Below, one piece after another: positions 55,180 to 63,430 of a stretch of 64,000 nt of DNA. A program made the translations under genes and the position numbers. Source of the stretch: Mycolicibacterium confluentis (lineage in GTDB: Bacteria; Actinomycetota; Actinomycetes; Mycobacteriales; Mycobacteriaceae); contig NZ_AP022612.1 of NCBI RefSeq assembly GCF_010729895.1, positions 682,001-746,000 on the forward strand. The letters are read 5' to 3'. The notes beneath the pieces were generated by a model. That model ran no database searches. It saw only the letters and a program-made list of their open reading frames with translations, and was not told where the DNA came from. Positions within the stretch are counted from its first letter, which is position 1. Each line of letters begins with the position of its first letter.

Positions 55180-55372
55180 CGTGTGGCAACAGGGCGGAAA
55201 CGTGAAAGGTAAAACCCAAGGGGCAGAGAAAAATTCAAGTTTCTGAGTGGCTGAAGTGACATGCGCGCCGACCCCAGTCCCGAAGCATTAAGAAGGCGAA
55301 CGGGGTCACGATAGTTGACCGGATCGCCTGACAACGAACCTCGCAGTGGCACCCCCGAGGCTAGGAACAGGT

Positions 55373-55410
55373 CACCCTGGTTATGCGCGCATACGGCCGA
55401 CACCCTGGTT
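55373..55410 (+). promoter_or_regulatory. Direct repeat upstream of P450 locus 2
   Basis: CACCCTGGTT at 55373-55382 and 55401-55410 (28-bp step), 40-77 bp before the P450 ATG, same as at locus 1. The flanking sequence down to the ATG is also conserved between loci. Confidence 0.5.
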
Positions 55411-55449
55411 TGGGTACGTTCCGATCCCGACCGAGGCAGGTCCGAAAAC

Positions 55450-56691
55450 ATGCTGACTCTTGACAACTCATTCATCCAGGACCCGCATGTGGTCTACGAG
55501 CGGTTGCGCCGGCAGGGCCCTGCTGAGCCGGTGTTGATGTGGGGTGGGGCCCGGGTCTGGATGGTGACGCGATATGAGGAGGCCCGCGCCCTGCTTGCAG
55601 ACCCGAGGCTCAAGAAGGACGGGCCGACTGCAACCCGGCTGCTCCCGCCCCACTTGGACCGCTCGATCGGGTCGGTTCTGGGCGACAACATGCTGTTCAA
55701 GGATCCCCCGGACCATACTCGTCTTCGCCGCTTCGTCTCCGCGGCGTTCACCACCCACTCGGTCAAACGCCTGCGGCCGGCCATCGTGCGGATCGCCGAC
55801 GACCTGCTCGACGACATCGACCTCCAGGGCGACGTCGACCTCATGCGCGCCTATGCCCAACCACTCCCGGTCCGCGTGATCGGCGAACTGCTCGGCGTGC
55901 CTCCCGGCGCGCAGGACGCATTCATGTCGCTCGTCGTTCCGATCTTCACCAGCACCGACCAGGATGAGCTGCGCACTGCGCGTACCGGATTGACCGCACT
56001 GCTGCGGACAATCGTCGCGGCAAAACGCAGCGCCCCACACGGCGACGTTCTGAGCAGTTTGGTCCATCAGCGGGATAACGGTGACCGACTGTCGGAGGGG
56101 GAACTGCTGGGCACCGCGTTCCTGCTCATCATCGCGGGATACGACACCACGGTGAACCTGATCGGCAACGGCGTCCTGACCCTGTTGCGGAACCCGGACC
56201 AGCTGCGGGCTGTGCGCGCCGACCGAACCCTGCTGCCGGTCGCCGTGGAGGAGATTCTGCGCTACGAGAGTCCACTCAACACCGCCACAGTACGTCTCAC
56301 CTCCGAACCGATACCCCTGGGCGACATCGTAATTCCGGCAAATGAGGTGGTGTTGATCGGTCTGCTCGGCGCCAATCGCGATGAGCTCCGCTTCGCAGAC
56401 CCCCACCTGTTCGACGTGTCGCGGCCGGACAACCGGCACCTCGCGTTCGGACACGGCATCCACCACTGCCTGGGTGCGCCGCTGGCCAGGATGGAGGGCG
56501 AGATCGCGCTCGACCGAATGTTGTCCCGCTACGACGACATCCGGCTGGCGTCCACCAGCTCTCTCACGTACCGTCCGAGCACGTTGATGCGAGGCCTGCA
56601 GGAGCTGCCGGTCACCGTGCGGGCCACGAATCCCAGGCCGGTCACTGACGCGGATCGCGGCCAGATGATGGGCATGGTCACCGGACTCTAG
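55450..56691 (+). CDS. Cytochrome P450 (locus 2)
   Basis: A 413-residue class I-type bacterial P450. I-helix LLIIAGYDTTVNLIGNG (acid plus Thr for O2 activation), K-helix EEILRYESPLNT (ExxR), and the haem ligand segment AFGHGIHHCLGAPLARMEGE with Cys. Membrane anchor absent, so soluble. After the usual P450 end (YRPSTLMRGLQELPVTV) it carries about 25 more residues, VTDADRGQMMGMVTGL, then TAG; these match the first helix of the methyltransferase at 41106, so the chain ends in a piece of its former partner. ATG 55450 follows the duplicated upstream region. Confidence 0.93.
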   Translation: MLTLDNSFIQDPHVVYERLRRQGPAEPVLMWGGARVWMVTRYEEARALLADPRLKKDGPTATRLLPPHLDRSIGSVLGDNMLFKDPPDHTRLRRFVSAAFTTHSVKRLRPAIVRIADDLLDDIDLQGDVDLMRAYAQPLPVRVIGELLGVPPGAQDAFMSLVVPIFTSTDQDELRTARTGLTALLRTIVAAKRSAPHGDVLSSLVHQRDNGDRLSEGELLGTAFLLIIAGYDTTVNLIGNGVLTLLRNPDQLRAVRADRTLLPVAVEEILRYESPLNTATVRLTSEPIPLGDIVIPANEVVLIGLLGANRDELRFADPHLFDVSRPDNRHLAFGHGIHHCLGAPLARMEGEIALDRMLSRYDDIRLASTSSLTYRPSTLMRGLQELPVTVRATNPRPVTDADRGQMMGMVTGL

Positions 56692-57339
56692 GTGGCCCAG
56701 ATTGTTTGTGCCGCTGCGACGTTCAACCTGGCCGACCGCTTGAATGCAGGCATTGACACCCCCGATGCGGTTGCCGAACTAGAGTCCATCGATCGGGGCG
56801 CCACTGGACGTCTGTTCCGTGCCTCTGTGTCACCTGGTTTGATGACGTCCTCCGACGGTGTGAATCGCGAAGGTGGTCAACACCGACGGCGTGCACCAGG
56901 CCTTGGACATCGGCGGTGCGGACGGCGAACTGATGCGGGCGAACCATGCCCTGCGCGGTGGCGTCTTCGATCTGCCGCATGTCGTGCCCGACGCGCAGGG
57001 GCTGCTCGCCGGGACGGGTTGCAGGACCGCCCATCCCGCCCGCTGACCTGTACGTACTCAAGTACGTTCTGCACGACTGGGACGAGGACACGAGCATACG
57101 CATCCCTGAAGAACTGCCGTGCGTCGCTGCGGGACGCTGGACGCATCATCGTCGTTGATCACGCTGTCGGAGAACTGGGTGATCCGGGTCTGGCGCCGAT
57201 AACGAACATGCTCGTCATGACGGGTGGGCGGGAACGCGACATCGCTGAGTCCGACGCTCTCTTCGAGTCGGCGGGACTTCGCCGTACCGCCGTCGGCCGA
57301 GTCGGCGCATTCGCGGTCATCGAGACCGTAGCGATCTGA
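56692..57339 (+). pseudogene. O-methyltransferase remnant (locus 2)
   Basis: Continues directly after the P450 TAG in the same frame: VAQIVCAAATFNLADRLNAG, then an internal deletion and frameshifts. Recognisable pieces in other frames are the SAM site (ALDIGGADGELMRAN) and KYVLHDWDEDTSIRI; the end returns to the first frame with NCRASLRDAGRIIVVDHAVG and MTGGRERDIAESDALFESAG. Compared with the intact copy at 41106 about 240 bases are missing after the N-terminal domain. Confidence 0.85.
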
Positions 57340-57354
57340 CGGCCGCCGGGGCTG

Positions 57355-57417
57355 CCCCGAAACTGCCTGCACGGCTGGTCCTCTCGCCAATCCACAGCCT
57401 GCACCGCAGTTTCGGGG
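57355..57417. repeat. Inverted repeat downstream of locus 2
   Basis: CCCCGAAACTGC 57355-57366 and GCAGTTTCGGGG 57406-57417, perfect 12-bp arms with a 39-nt loop, between the methyltransferase remnant and the MmyB fragment. It could be a terminator-like hairpin between convergent genes or an end of a lost element. Confidence 0.5.
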
Positions 57418-57620
57418 CTCTCTCATGTCCGTGGGTGGCTGGATTGGTGCTGGTAGTTTTTCGCCCTGGTTGCCTAATCGGCGGGCTGTGACCATGAAGT
57501 GGTGCCGAAAAGAATGAACTCTGGCGACGAAATAGTTTGGCGCTCAATCATTTCCATGATTTCCACGACCACGTTGGTGGCGGTGGCGATGACCTTTCTG
57601 GCGATGTCGGTGTGACGGAC

Positions 57621-57885
57621 TCAGGCCAGATCCCTCAGCCGGTTGAGCCCGTCCACCGACGGGGTGCCCGGCTGGGCCCAGTAGACCACCATGGTGTTCT
57701 GGGTTCCGCGCAGTGTCAGATGCAGGAAGTACAGGTCGAGCGGGCCGGCGATGGGGTGATTGAGCAGCAGCAGTCCGCTGGCGTGGCCCTTGACGTCGTA
57801 CTCTGCCCACAGGGCGCGGAACCGTTCACTGCTGGTGTTCAGTTGGTCGATCAGGATGGCCCGATTGCACCTAGGAGAAACACTG
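57621..57885 (-). pseudogene. MmyB-type XRE regulator C-terminal fragment (locus 2)
   Basis: The minus strand gives LIDQLNTSSERFRALWAEYD, VKGHASGLLLLNHPIAGPLD and WAQPGTPSVDGLNRLRDLA, the ligand-sensing half of MmyB-like transcription regulators. The N-terminal HTH is missing and the sequence before it is unrelated, so the gene is truncated. A shorter homologous piece lies next to locus 1. Confidence 0.75.
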
Positions 57886-57987
57886 CCTGCTCCCCGGGGC
57901 TCATCGCGCGTTGACTGGTTTCGTGTCAGTCGGCCGCCACCGACACCTGATACATCGTCCAAATCTGTTATTCAAAGGGAGATTCAC

Positions 57988-58455
57988 GTGTCCACTCAAT
58001 CGCTGGTCGCACCCGACGGCCGCTGGGCCGCCCGCACTGGTGAAAAAGTCTCGTGGCGCGCTCGGCTGATGGTGCGGCTGTTCGCCGGTCGCTTCGACGA
58101 GGCCCTGGCGTTCGGATGCACTGTGGCGCCGGGGAACGCACTCGGTCTGCACGCGGCGCGTCTCACCTCGGATCGCGAGCGCTGCGGCGTCGCCCGGACA
58201 CTGCGCCGGGTGTCTGTACAAGCGCGTCAAACGCGACCCCTCCGGCCGGCGACAGTTGCGGTGCACCGCGCCAATGTCATTGCGGCCGAGGGCGCGATCG
58301 ACGCGGTGGTGCAGCGACTGCATTCTCCGCTGCCGGTCAGCGCGATGGGTATGGCCCGGCTGCGCCGCCTGCTCACCGACGGGACGGGTCCGATGTACGC
58401 CAGTGGCAGGGGCGACCTCGACGGTCGGCTGCACGCGGCGTTGGCTGAGTTGTGA
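57988..58455 (+). CDS. Conserved hypothetical protein (155 aa)
   Basis: A 155-residue soluble protein from GTG 57988 behind AAAGGGA: RWAARTGEKVSWRARLMVRL, FAGRFDEALAFGCTVAPGNA LGLHAARLTS and a C-terminal half repeating the helical style (VHRANVIAAEGAIDAVVQRL). I recall similar proteins in several actinobacteria, often with the conserved RxxRLxxxLL-T helices, but no known function. Confidence 0.75.
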   Translation: MSTQSLVAPDGRWAARTGEKVSWRARLMVRLFAGRFDEALAFGCTVAPGNALGLHAARLTSDRERCGVARTLRRVSVQARQTRPLRPATVAVHRANVIAAEGAIDAVVQRLHSPLPVSAMGMARLRRLLTDGTGPMYASGRGDLDGRLHAALAEL

Positions 58456-58550
58456 GGCCCGGATGGTCGACGGAGAGACGGAGCTGGTGTCATGAATTCG
58501 TTCCATTGATCTTCGGCGCCACGCCCGCCGGCCGCTCTAGTGTCGGCCGC

Positions 58551-58835
58551 ATGGGGGTATTGACAACAGTGTTGATCGGGGTGGCTCTGAGCATCGGCGC
58601 TGGACCGATGTCTGCCGCTGATCCAGAGGCGGCGACGTGGACGCGTCCACCGATGTCGCAGCAGGGGGAGTGCGACTCCAACTATTCGGGCTGTGTGCCG
58701 GTGGCCAGCGATGTGGAATGCGCAGGCGGCAGCGGCAATGGGCCGGAATATGTCTCGGGTCCCATCAGGGTGCTCGGAGACGACATCTATGAGTTGGACC
58801 GGGACGGCGACGGAGTCGCCTGCGACAAACAGTGA
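58551..58835 (+). CDS. Secreted Excalibur-domain protein
   Basis: A 94-residue exported protein: signal peptide MGVLTTVLIGVALSIGAGPM to about residue 24, then an Excalibur-type domain with CDSNYSGCVPVASDVEC and the calcium-loop-like ending YELDRDGDGVACDK. Four Cys are present, likely two disulfides. ATG 58551 is chosen because it starts the signal peptide. Confidence 0.88.
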   Translation: MGVLTTVLIGVALSIGAGPMSAADPEAATWTRPPMSQQGECDSNYSGCVPVASDVECAGGSGNGPEYVSGPIRVLGDDIYELDRDGDGVACDKQ

Positions 58836-58871
58836 GTGTCGGTCAGGACTTCTTCACCTCAGGCCCGGTGG

Positions 58872-59246
58872 CTATTGTGCGTTGCGCTCCGACGAACGGA
58901 ACGTCGCGTCGTCGCGCACCAGCGCGACATGATCGCCGACGTTCACGGTCACGACGTTCTCCTCCACAAACGGGATGTTGAGGAGCCCGTGGAAGTCGTC
59001 GGTTCTGACGAAGGTGTGTGCGCGGGCGAACAGCGGTTGCACGTCGAACACCCGCACCTGCAGCGTCTCCCGACTCAGCCTGCCGAGTTCCCTTCCGGAT
59101 TCCGGGTCGGTGATCACCTGCCCGTCATCGGTGTGCACGGCAAAGATCATGCCCGGCCGCACGCCAGCCTCGGCGCCGCGGTTGAGGACCAGCGTGAAAT
59201 CATCCTCGATGAGTGCGACCTGCCCCGTGATCGTCGGTGCGCTCAT
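58872..59246 (-). CDS. Small conserved protein with FlgT-like/OB-type C-terminal fold (124 aa)
   Basis: A 124-residue beta-rich protein: ITGQVALIEDDFTLVLNRGA EAGVRPGMIFAV is reminiscent of the GxxxGDxF-type beta barrels that read out Asn/Arg-Gly loops, followed by PESGRELGRLSRETLQVRVF and NVGDHVALVRDD. No clear catalytic residue. Its ATG overlaps the stop of the upstream membrane protein by ATGA, so the pair is co-translated. The fold remark is inference from pattern. Confidence 0.65.
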   Translation of the reverse strand: MSAPTITGQVALIEDDFTLVLNRGAEAGVRPGMIFAVHTDDGQVITDPESGRELGRLSRETLQVRVFDVQPLFARAHTFVRTDDFHGLLNIPFVEENVVTVNVGDHVALVRDDATFRSSERNAQ

Positions 59247-60154
59247 GAGGCCACCAGGGAACTGCCCTCTCGCAGCTGCGATTTCGCCCCCATGCGGATG
59301 CGCGGGCGCAGGGCGTGGTCGTCGGCGGCCAGCGGCAGGTCGAGGTTGATTGCGGAGTCCTGCTCCGTTCCGAGCGTGAGTTCGACGGCGGTCTTGGCCT
59401 GGAAGAGTGCGATCAGGGCCTGCTGGTGCCGTTCGGTGCCGATCGAGGTGAGGGCCAGGGTGAGCTTTCGGTCGACGTATTCGACGGACCGTTGCAGGTC
59501 CGAGGTGGTCGGCGCACTGGTCTGACTGTCGATCTGGCGCGCCGACTGACCGCCGAGGCCGGTGTACCAGCGCTGCCCGAGCACGCCCAGCGCGATCGAG
59601 GACACCGGAATCACCACGACGGTGCAGATCAACCCGAGGGAGCTCTGCAGGGCGATCGCGCCGGCAATGCCCAGGAGCAAGCCGATGCCCAGGACGAAGA
59701 ACAGTTGCAGGGCTGCTGGCACCGCTTCGATCACGCGCCACCCCTGCCCGACGATGCGCGCCGCGCCACGGCCGAGGCGGATGAGCAGATGGGCGATCGT
59801 TGACACGGCTTTGAGGGCGGCACGGCCCATTTCGTCGGCCTGTTGACGGGTGAGTGGCGCCTTGGGCGCCTTCCACGCCCGAGGCGACGGGGGTGGAACG
59901 GAAGCTGAGGTGTCCATCGCCACCGGAGGGGCGGACGTCGCGGTCTCCACCGGAGGGGCGGACGTCGCGGTCTCCACCGGAGGGGCGGACGTCGCGGTAT
60001 CAACCGGAGGGGCGGACGTCGCGGTATCAACCGGAGGGGCGGACGTCGCGGTATCAACCGGAGGGGCGGACGCGGCCTGCACCGTCGGCTCGGTCGGCTC
60101 CGCGGGCGCCCCGGGCGCCGGGTCAACGTTCGTCACAGTCGTAACATCAGCCAC
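59243..60154 (-). CDS. Membrane protein with 9-aa tandem repeats
   Basis: A 303-residue protein. Residues about 25-80 are six tandem copies of the nonapeptide SAPPVDTAT or SAPPVETAT; then a basic stretch, a helix (AALKAVSTIAHLLIRLGRGA) and two membrane helices at about 155-180 and 182-200; the C-terminal 95 residues are soluble (ADDHALRPRIRMGAKSQLRE near the end). The start is GTG 60154, with a weak ribosome site. Family unknown; it is coupled to the 124-aa gene. The Pro/Thr-rich repeat looks like a flexible cytoplasmic or cell-wall stalk. Confidence 0.72.
   Translation of the reverse strand: MADVTTVTNVDPAPGAPAEPTEPTVQAASAPPVDTATSAPPVDTATSAPPVDTATSAPPVETATSAPPVETATSAPPVAMDTSASVPPPSPRAWKAPKAPLTRQQADEMGRAALKAVSTIAHLLIRLGRGAARIVGQGWRVIEAVPAALQLFFVLGIGLLLGIAGAIALQSSLGLICTVVVIPVSSIALGVLGQRWYTGLGGQSARQIDSQTSAPTTSDLQRSVEYVDRKLTLALTSIGTERHQQALIALFQAKTAVELTLGTEQDSAINLDLPLAADDHALRPRIRMGAKSQLREGSSLVAS
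59922..60083. repeat. 27-bp tandem repeat, six units
   Basis: Units starting with ACCGGAGGGGCGGACGTCGC at 59922, 59949, 59976, 60003, 60030 and 60057, exact 27-bp period, in frame inside the membrane protein gene. Two variants alternate by block: the TCTCC type (Glu units) and the TATCA type (Asp units). Confidence 0.92.
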
Positions 60155-60308
60155 ATCCGTATCATCACCCGGCCGGGGCCCGATTGGGGTCCTGGCGCGC
60201 CGGGTCAGGCAGGGTTATTGCAACCCCTTCGCTGCCGCGCGCCCGCAATAGGCCCGCAGCATTCCGGGTACGACGTCTACGTCCGACGCCGACGGGAGGT
60301 CCGCACAC

Positions 60309-60506
60309 ATGTCGCAGAAGGTGCTGGTTCTGCTCGCCGTGGCCTTCGCGGTGGTGGCCCTGATCGCTGGGGGCATGCAGCTTGCGGCGTTCATCGCGTC
60401 GGAGCGCCCGCGGCACCTGGTGCTCGCCGTCTTCGCGCTGGCCGTCGGGGCGTCAGTGGGTGCGGCCGCGGCTTCAGCGCTGTGGCGCATCCGCCGCCGA
60501 CGCTGA
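60309..60506 (+). CDS. Small two-helix membrane protein (65 aa)
   Basis: A 65-residue protein of two membrane helices (5-30 and 37-58: VLVLLAVAFAVVALIAGGMQ and LVLAVFALAVGASVGAAAAS) and a basic RIRRRR end. GGGAGG lies 13 bases before ATG 60309, rather far. Divergent from the repeat protein gene. Function unknown. Confidence 0.6.
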   Translation: MSQKVLVLLAVAFAVVALIAGGMQLAAFIASERPRHLVLAVFALAVGASVGAAAASALWRIRRRR

Positions 60507-61349
60507 GCTGACGGCACGCTCGGTCCGTACGCGCAGTCGCGGCGCCGCCGGCCAGCTCGACCGCAACGGGTGGGTTCTAGAGGTCGGTGTCGACGTACCG
60601 TCGCAACGAACAGAGCCCCTGAACGCAAAGGGCGGGCTCGGGAGGACGTTGAGCGCGTCTCATTATCTCCAACGCGGCCGGCTTTCATCTCTTTGCCGAC
60701 TCTTCGGATCAGTCTCTCCCGAACCCGTCGTGAGTTCGATGCTACGCCTGCATCGGGGGCCGCACCAGGAGTATTTGGTGACGCCAGAACCCTTGTCCTG
60801 CAGGTCTGAAGGCAGTTTCTGCCGTCGGGAGAATAGGCCATCCCCGCGTTGCCTTGCTGTCGTCGCAACCGCCGCCTTGTGTCGTCCAGATGTGTTGTTC
60901 GGAGATGCGGCGCCTGAGGGCGCCGGTGGTCCGCCCGGGGGACGTCCCGCAGCCGCGACGATCGCCCCACGGGAAAGAATCGCAAGGATGTGCACGCGGA
61001 CATGCAGGTCGAGCGCACATGAGGAGGCGCTGTCCGCACGTCCGAGGTGCACTGCGCACGCAGAGGCATGGGTACGCGGGCGTGGTGATATCGACGGTGC
61101 ACCCGGGCCACCCGTGGCGGGACAGAAGAATCACCGACCTCCACTTGGGATCTGGGGTTTAGCGGAGCCGCTCCGGAGGTCGTAACCAGGGCATTGCTGG
61201 AATGGGCAAAGCAAGTATTGTTTGCGTTGGTAAACAGTTTTCACGAATGATCGTAAAAAGCTTTTATTCGCAGTACAGCGGGCGCAAGATGGTCTCGTCA
61301 TGAACGTGAGGCGCCCCATTGGGGGAGTGGCGTCCCAATTCAGGCAACG
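60507..61349. other. Long non-coding or decayed stretch
   Basis: About 840 bases without a credible gene. Frames on both strands are Arg/Pro-rich shadows. From about 61195 to 61290 the sequence is AT-richer than its surroundings (TTGTTTGCGTTGGTAAACAG, AAAAAGCTTTTATTCG), which may be a promoter or part of an old insertion. Confidence 0.4.
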
Positions 61350-61780
61350 ATTGGGTTGATAGCTGTTGTCGCGGGGGTGCCGGCTATGCATCCACGGTCG
61401 TGTTCGCTGGGGATGGTGGGGGGAGCGGTCGCCGCCGCACTGCTCGTTTGGGTGGGCGGCGCCGCTGCCATCCCTGGTGGAACTGCTGGCCACCAATGCG
61501 CTCATCATAGGCGGACCCGAGCATCCGCTCGTCCGCGGCGATGGTCAGGCGGGGCCAGACGGCAACCACCGCTCGCCGAGGATCCGCAGTGGGTGACGGA
61601 CTACGGCACCACCATCAAGGAGAACTACCTCCAACCGGCCGAGCTCGATCGACAGGCCGATGGCCAGCCGTACTGCTTGGTCGCCGTCACGCCTGGGAAT
61701 GAGGATCCTCCCGCCGCCGATCGGGGCGGGGGCGCGTTGCCCGGCGAAAACCTCGCGAACCTGAGATGTCTTCTGGCGCA
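61350..61780 (+). pseudogene. Possible decayed secreted protein gene
   Basis: One frame gives a signal-like start (SLGMVGGAVAAALLVWVGGA), another continues TNALIIGGPEHPLVRGDGQ, and a third QWVTDYGTTIKENYLQPAEL and ADGQPYCLVAVTPGN. The second piece resembles the beginning of PE-PPE-domain serine hydrolases. The pieces lie in order but in different frames, as in a broken gene; evidence is weak. Confidence 0.3.
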
Positions 61781-61781
61781 A

Positions 61782-62297
61782 TCACCCGTGTTGGACGTCC
61801 ACGACCAGACGAGGCGGTCCGTCGAGCACGTCGACCCGAAACGGAACCTCGGCACGCATGCCGGCCACCCAGGTCAGCATGGCCTCGAAGTCGCCGGCGG
61901 ACTTGGCCTCGGTGACCACCGCGGTGTCGGCCGTGACCGTGGACGGCCCCGAATAGGTGACGGGACCCTCGGTCCACCCGGTCGCGGTCGCCGGGGTGAG
62001 CGTCACCTGCAGCAGTGCGTTGGCGCCCGGCAGTGGAATCTCCTCGCCCGAGGCGTCCGCGTGCGCAGGCAGCGGCCGGTACCCGACCGTATGACCCGGC
62101 ACTCGGTCGGTGAACTCCAGCACCAACCGGTCATAGCCGTCGTGCCGGGCCAGGCGCACCGCCGCCAGGTGGGCCAAGTCGCCGGGCCGCACCTGGTGCA
62201 CCTCGGTGGTCGCGGCACCGGGCAGCGCCGGGGCGCCTCCGCAGCCGCTCACCAGCGCCACCGCGGCGATGCACGCGGCGAAGAGTGTGCGCGACAT
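61782..62297 (-). CDS. AMIN-like domain lipoprotein
   Basis: A 171-residue exported lipoprotein with lipobox ALVSGCGGA (Cys19). The mature part reads as an AMIN-like domain: VRLARHDGYDRLVLEFTDRV, TVGYRPLPAHADASGEEIPL, LLQVTLTPATATGWTEG and a final VPFRVDVLDGPPRLVVDVQH. AMIN-type domains target cell-wall structures. It is divergent from the MDR gene by 80 bp. Confidence 0.85.
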   Translation of the reverse strand: MSRTLFAACIAAVALVSGCGGAPALPGAATTEVHQVRPGDLAHLAAVRLARHDGYDRLVLEFTDRVPGHTVGYRPLPAHADASGEEIPLPGANALLQVTLTPATATGWTEGPVTYSGPSTVTADTAVVTEAKSAGDFEAMLTWVAGMRAEVPFRVDVLDGPPRLVVDVQHG

Positions 62298-62377
62298 ATC
62301 CCGAGGGTAGCGTCGGTGCTGTCGGCAATCTTGTCCATTCGCCGCGAAAGCCTCAGGGCCTTGGGTAGTTTCGACCC

Positions 62378-63403
62378 GTGTCGGAGTTGAAGAACCGCCA
62401 GGTCAGGCTGTGTCGACGCCCCAACGGGCTGGTCCAGCCCGAAGACACCGAACTGGTCACCACCGCCGCGCCGGAACCCGAAGAGGGGGAGGCGCTGGTG
62501 CGCACCACCTATGTGGGCATCGACGCCGCGGCGCGCACGTGGCTCAACGACCAGCCCGGCTACCTGCCGCCGGTGCAGTTGGGGGAGGTGATCCGCGCGG
62601 CAGGCATCGGCGAGGTGGTGGCGTCGAAGTGCCCGGCGTATGCCGTCGGCGACGTGGTCACGACCTTGACGGGCTTCCAGGAGTACGTGATCGTCCGCGA
62701 TGACGTGTTCTGCACCCCGGTGACGGGGATGGACGACGTCGACCAGACCGCCGTGATGGCCATCTACGGCCCGACGGGCGCGACGGCGTATTTCGGCATG
62801 GCCGACATCGGCCGTCCGCAGGCGGGGGACACCGTCGTGGTGTCGGCCGCGGCGGGCGCCACGGGTTCGGTGGCCGGTCAGATCGCCAAGATCGCGGGTG
62901 CGCGGGTGGTCGGAATCGCCGGTGGCGCAGAGAAATGTCGTGCGGTGATCGACGACTTCGGCTTCGACGCCTGCATCGACTACCGAACCGAGGACGTGCC
63001 CGCAGCGCTCAAGCAGCACTGCCCGCGCGGTGTGAACGTGTACTTCGACAACGTCGGCGGGCCGATCCTGGACGCGGTGCTGGGGAGGTTGGCCCCGAAG
63101 GCGCGGGTCGTGCTGTGCGGCGTCATCTCCAGCTATCTGACCGGTGAGCATCCCGGGCCCGCGAACTACGTCAACCTGCTCGCGAAGACCGCCACCATGC
63201 AGGGCTTCAACGCCCTCGACGAGTGGGGCCGATTCGATGAGGCGTTCGCGGCGCTGCGGGCGTGGGAGGGGCAGGATCTGCTCCGCCACCGCGTCACGGT
63301 CTACGACGGCATCGAATCGTGTGTCGACGCCTTGAACGGACTGTTCGAGGGAGCCAACATCGGCAAGATGCTCGTCAAGATCGCCGAGCCCACTCCGCGC
63401 TGA
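62378..63403 (+). CDS. NADP-dependent MDR oxidoreductase (leukotriene B4 dehydrogenase-like)
   Basis: A 341-residue zinc-free medium-chain dehydrogenase/reductase. NADPH motif VVVSAAAGATGSVAGQIAKI, GARVVGIAGGAEKCRAVIDD, then DACIDYRTEDVPAALKQHCP and NVYFDNVGGPILDAVL, which is the pattern of the prostaglandin/leukotriene and curcumin-type reductases. YLPPVQLGEVIRAAGIGEVV lies near the N-terminus. It would reduce alpha,beta-unsaturated ketones or aldehydes. The start is GTG 62378. Confidence 0.92.
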   Translation: MSELKNRQVRLCRRPNGLVQPEDTELVTTAAPEPEEGEALVRTTYVGIDAAARTWLNDQPGYLPPVQLGEVIRAAGIGEVVASKCPAYAVGDVVTTLTGFQEYVIVRDDVFCTPVTGMDDVDQTAVMAIYGPTGATAYFGMADIGRPQAGDTVVVSAAAGATGSVAGQIAKIAGARVVGIAGGAEKCRAVIDDFGFDACIDYRTEDVPAALKQHCPRGVNVYFDNVGGPILDAVLGRLAPKARVVLCGVISSYLTGEHPGPANYVNLLAKTATMQGFNALDEWGRFDEAFAALRAWEGQDLLRHRVTVYDGIESCVDALNGLFEGANIGKMLVKIAEPTPR

Positions 63404-63430
63404 TCCAACCGTGGGCGCAGACTGACCGGC

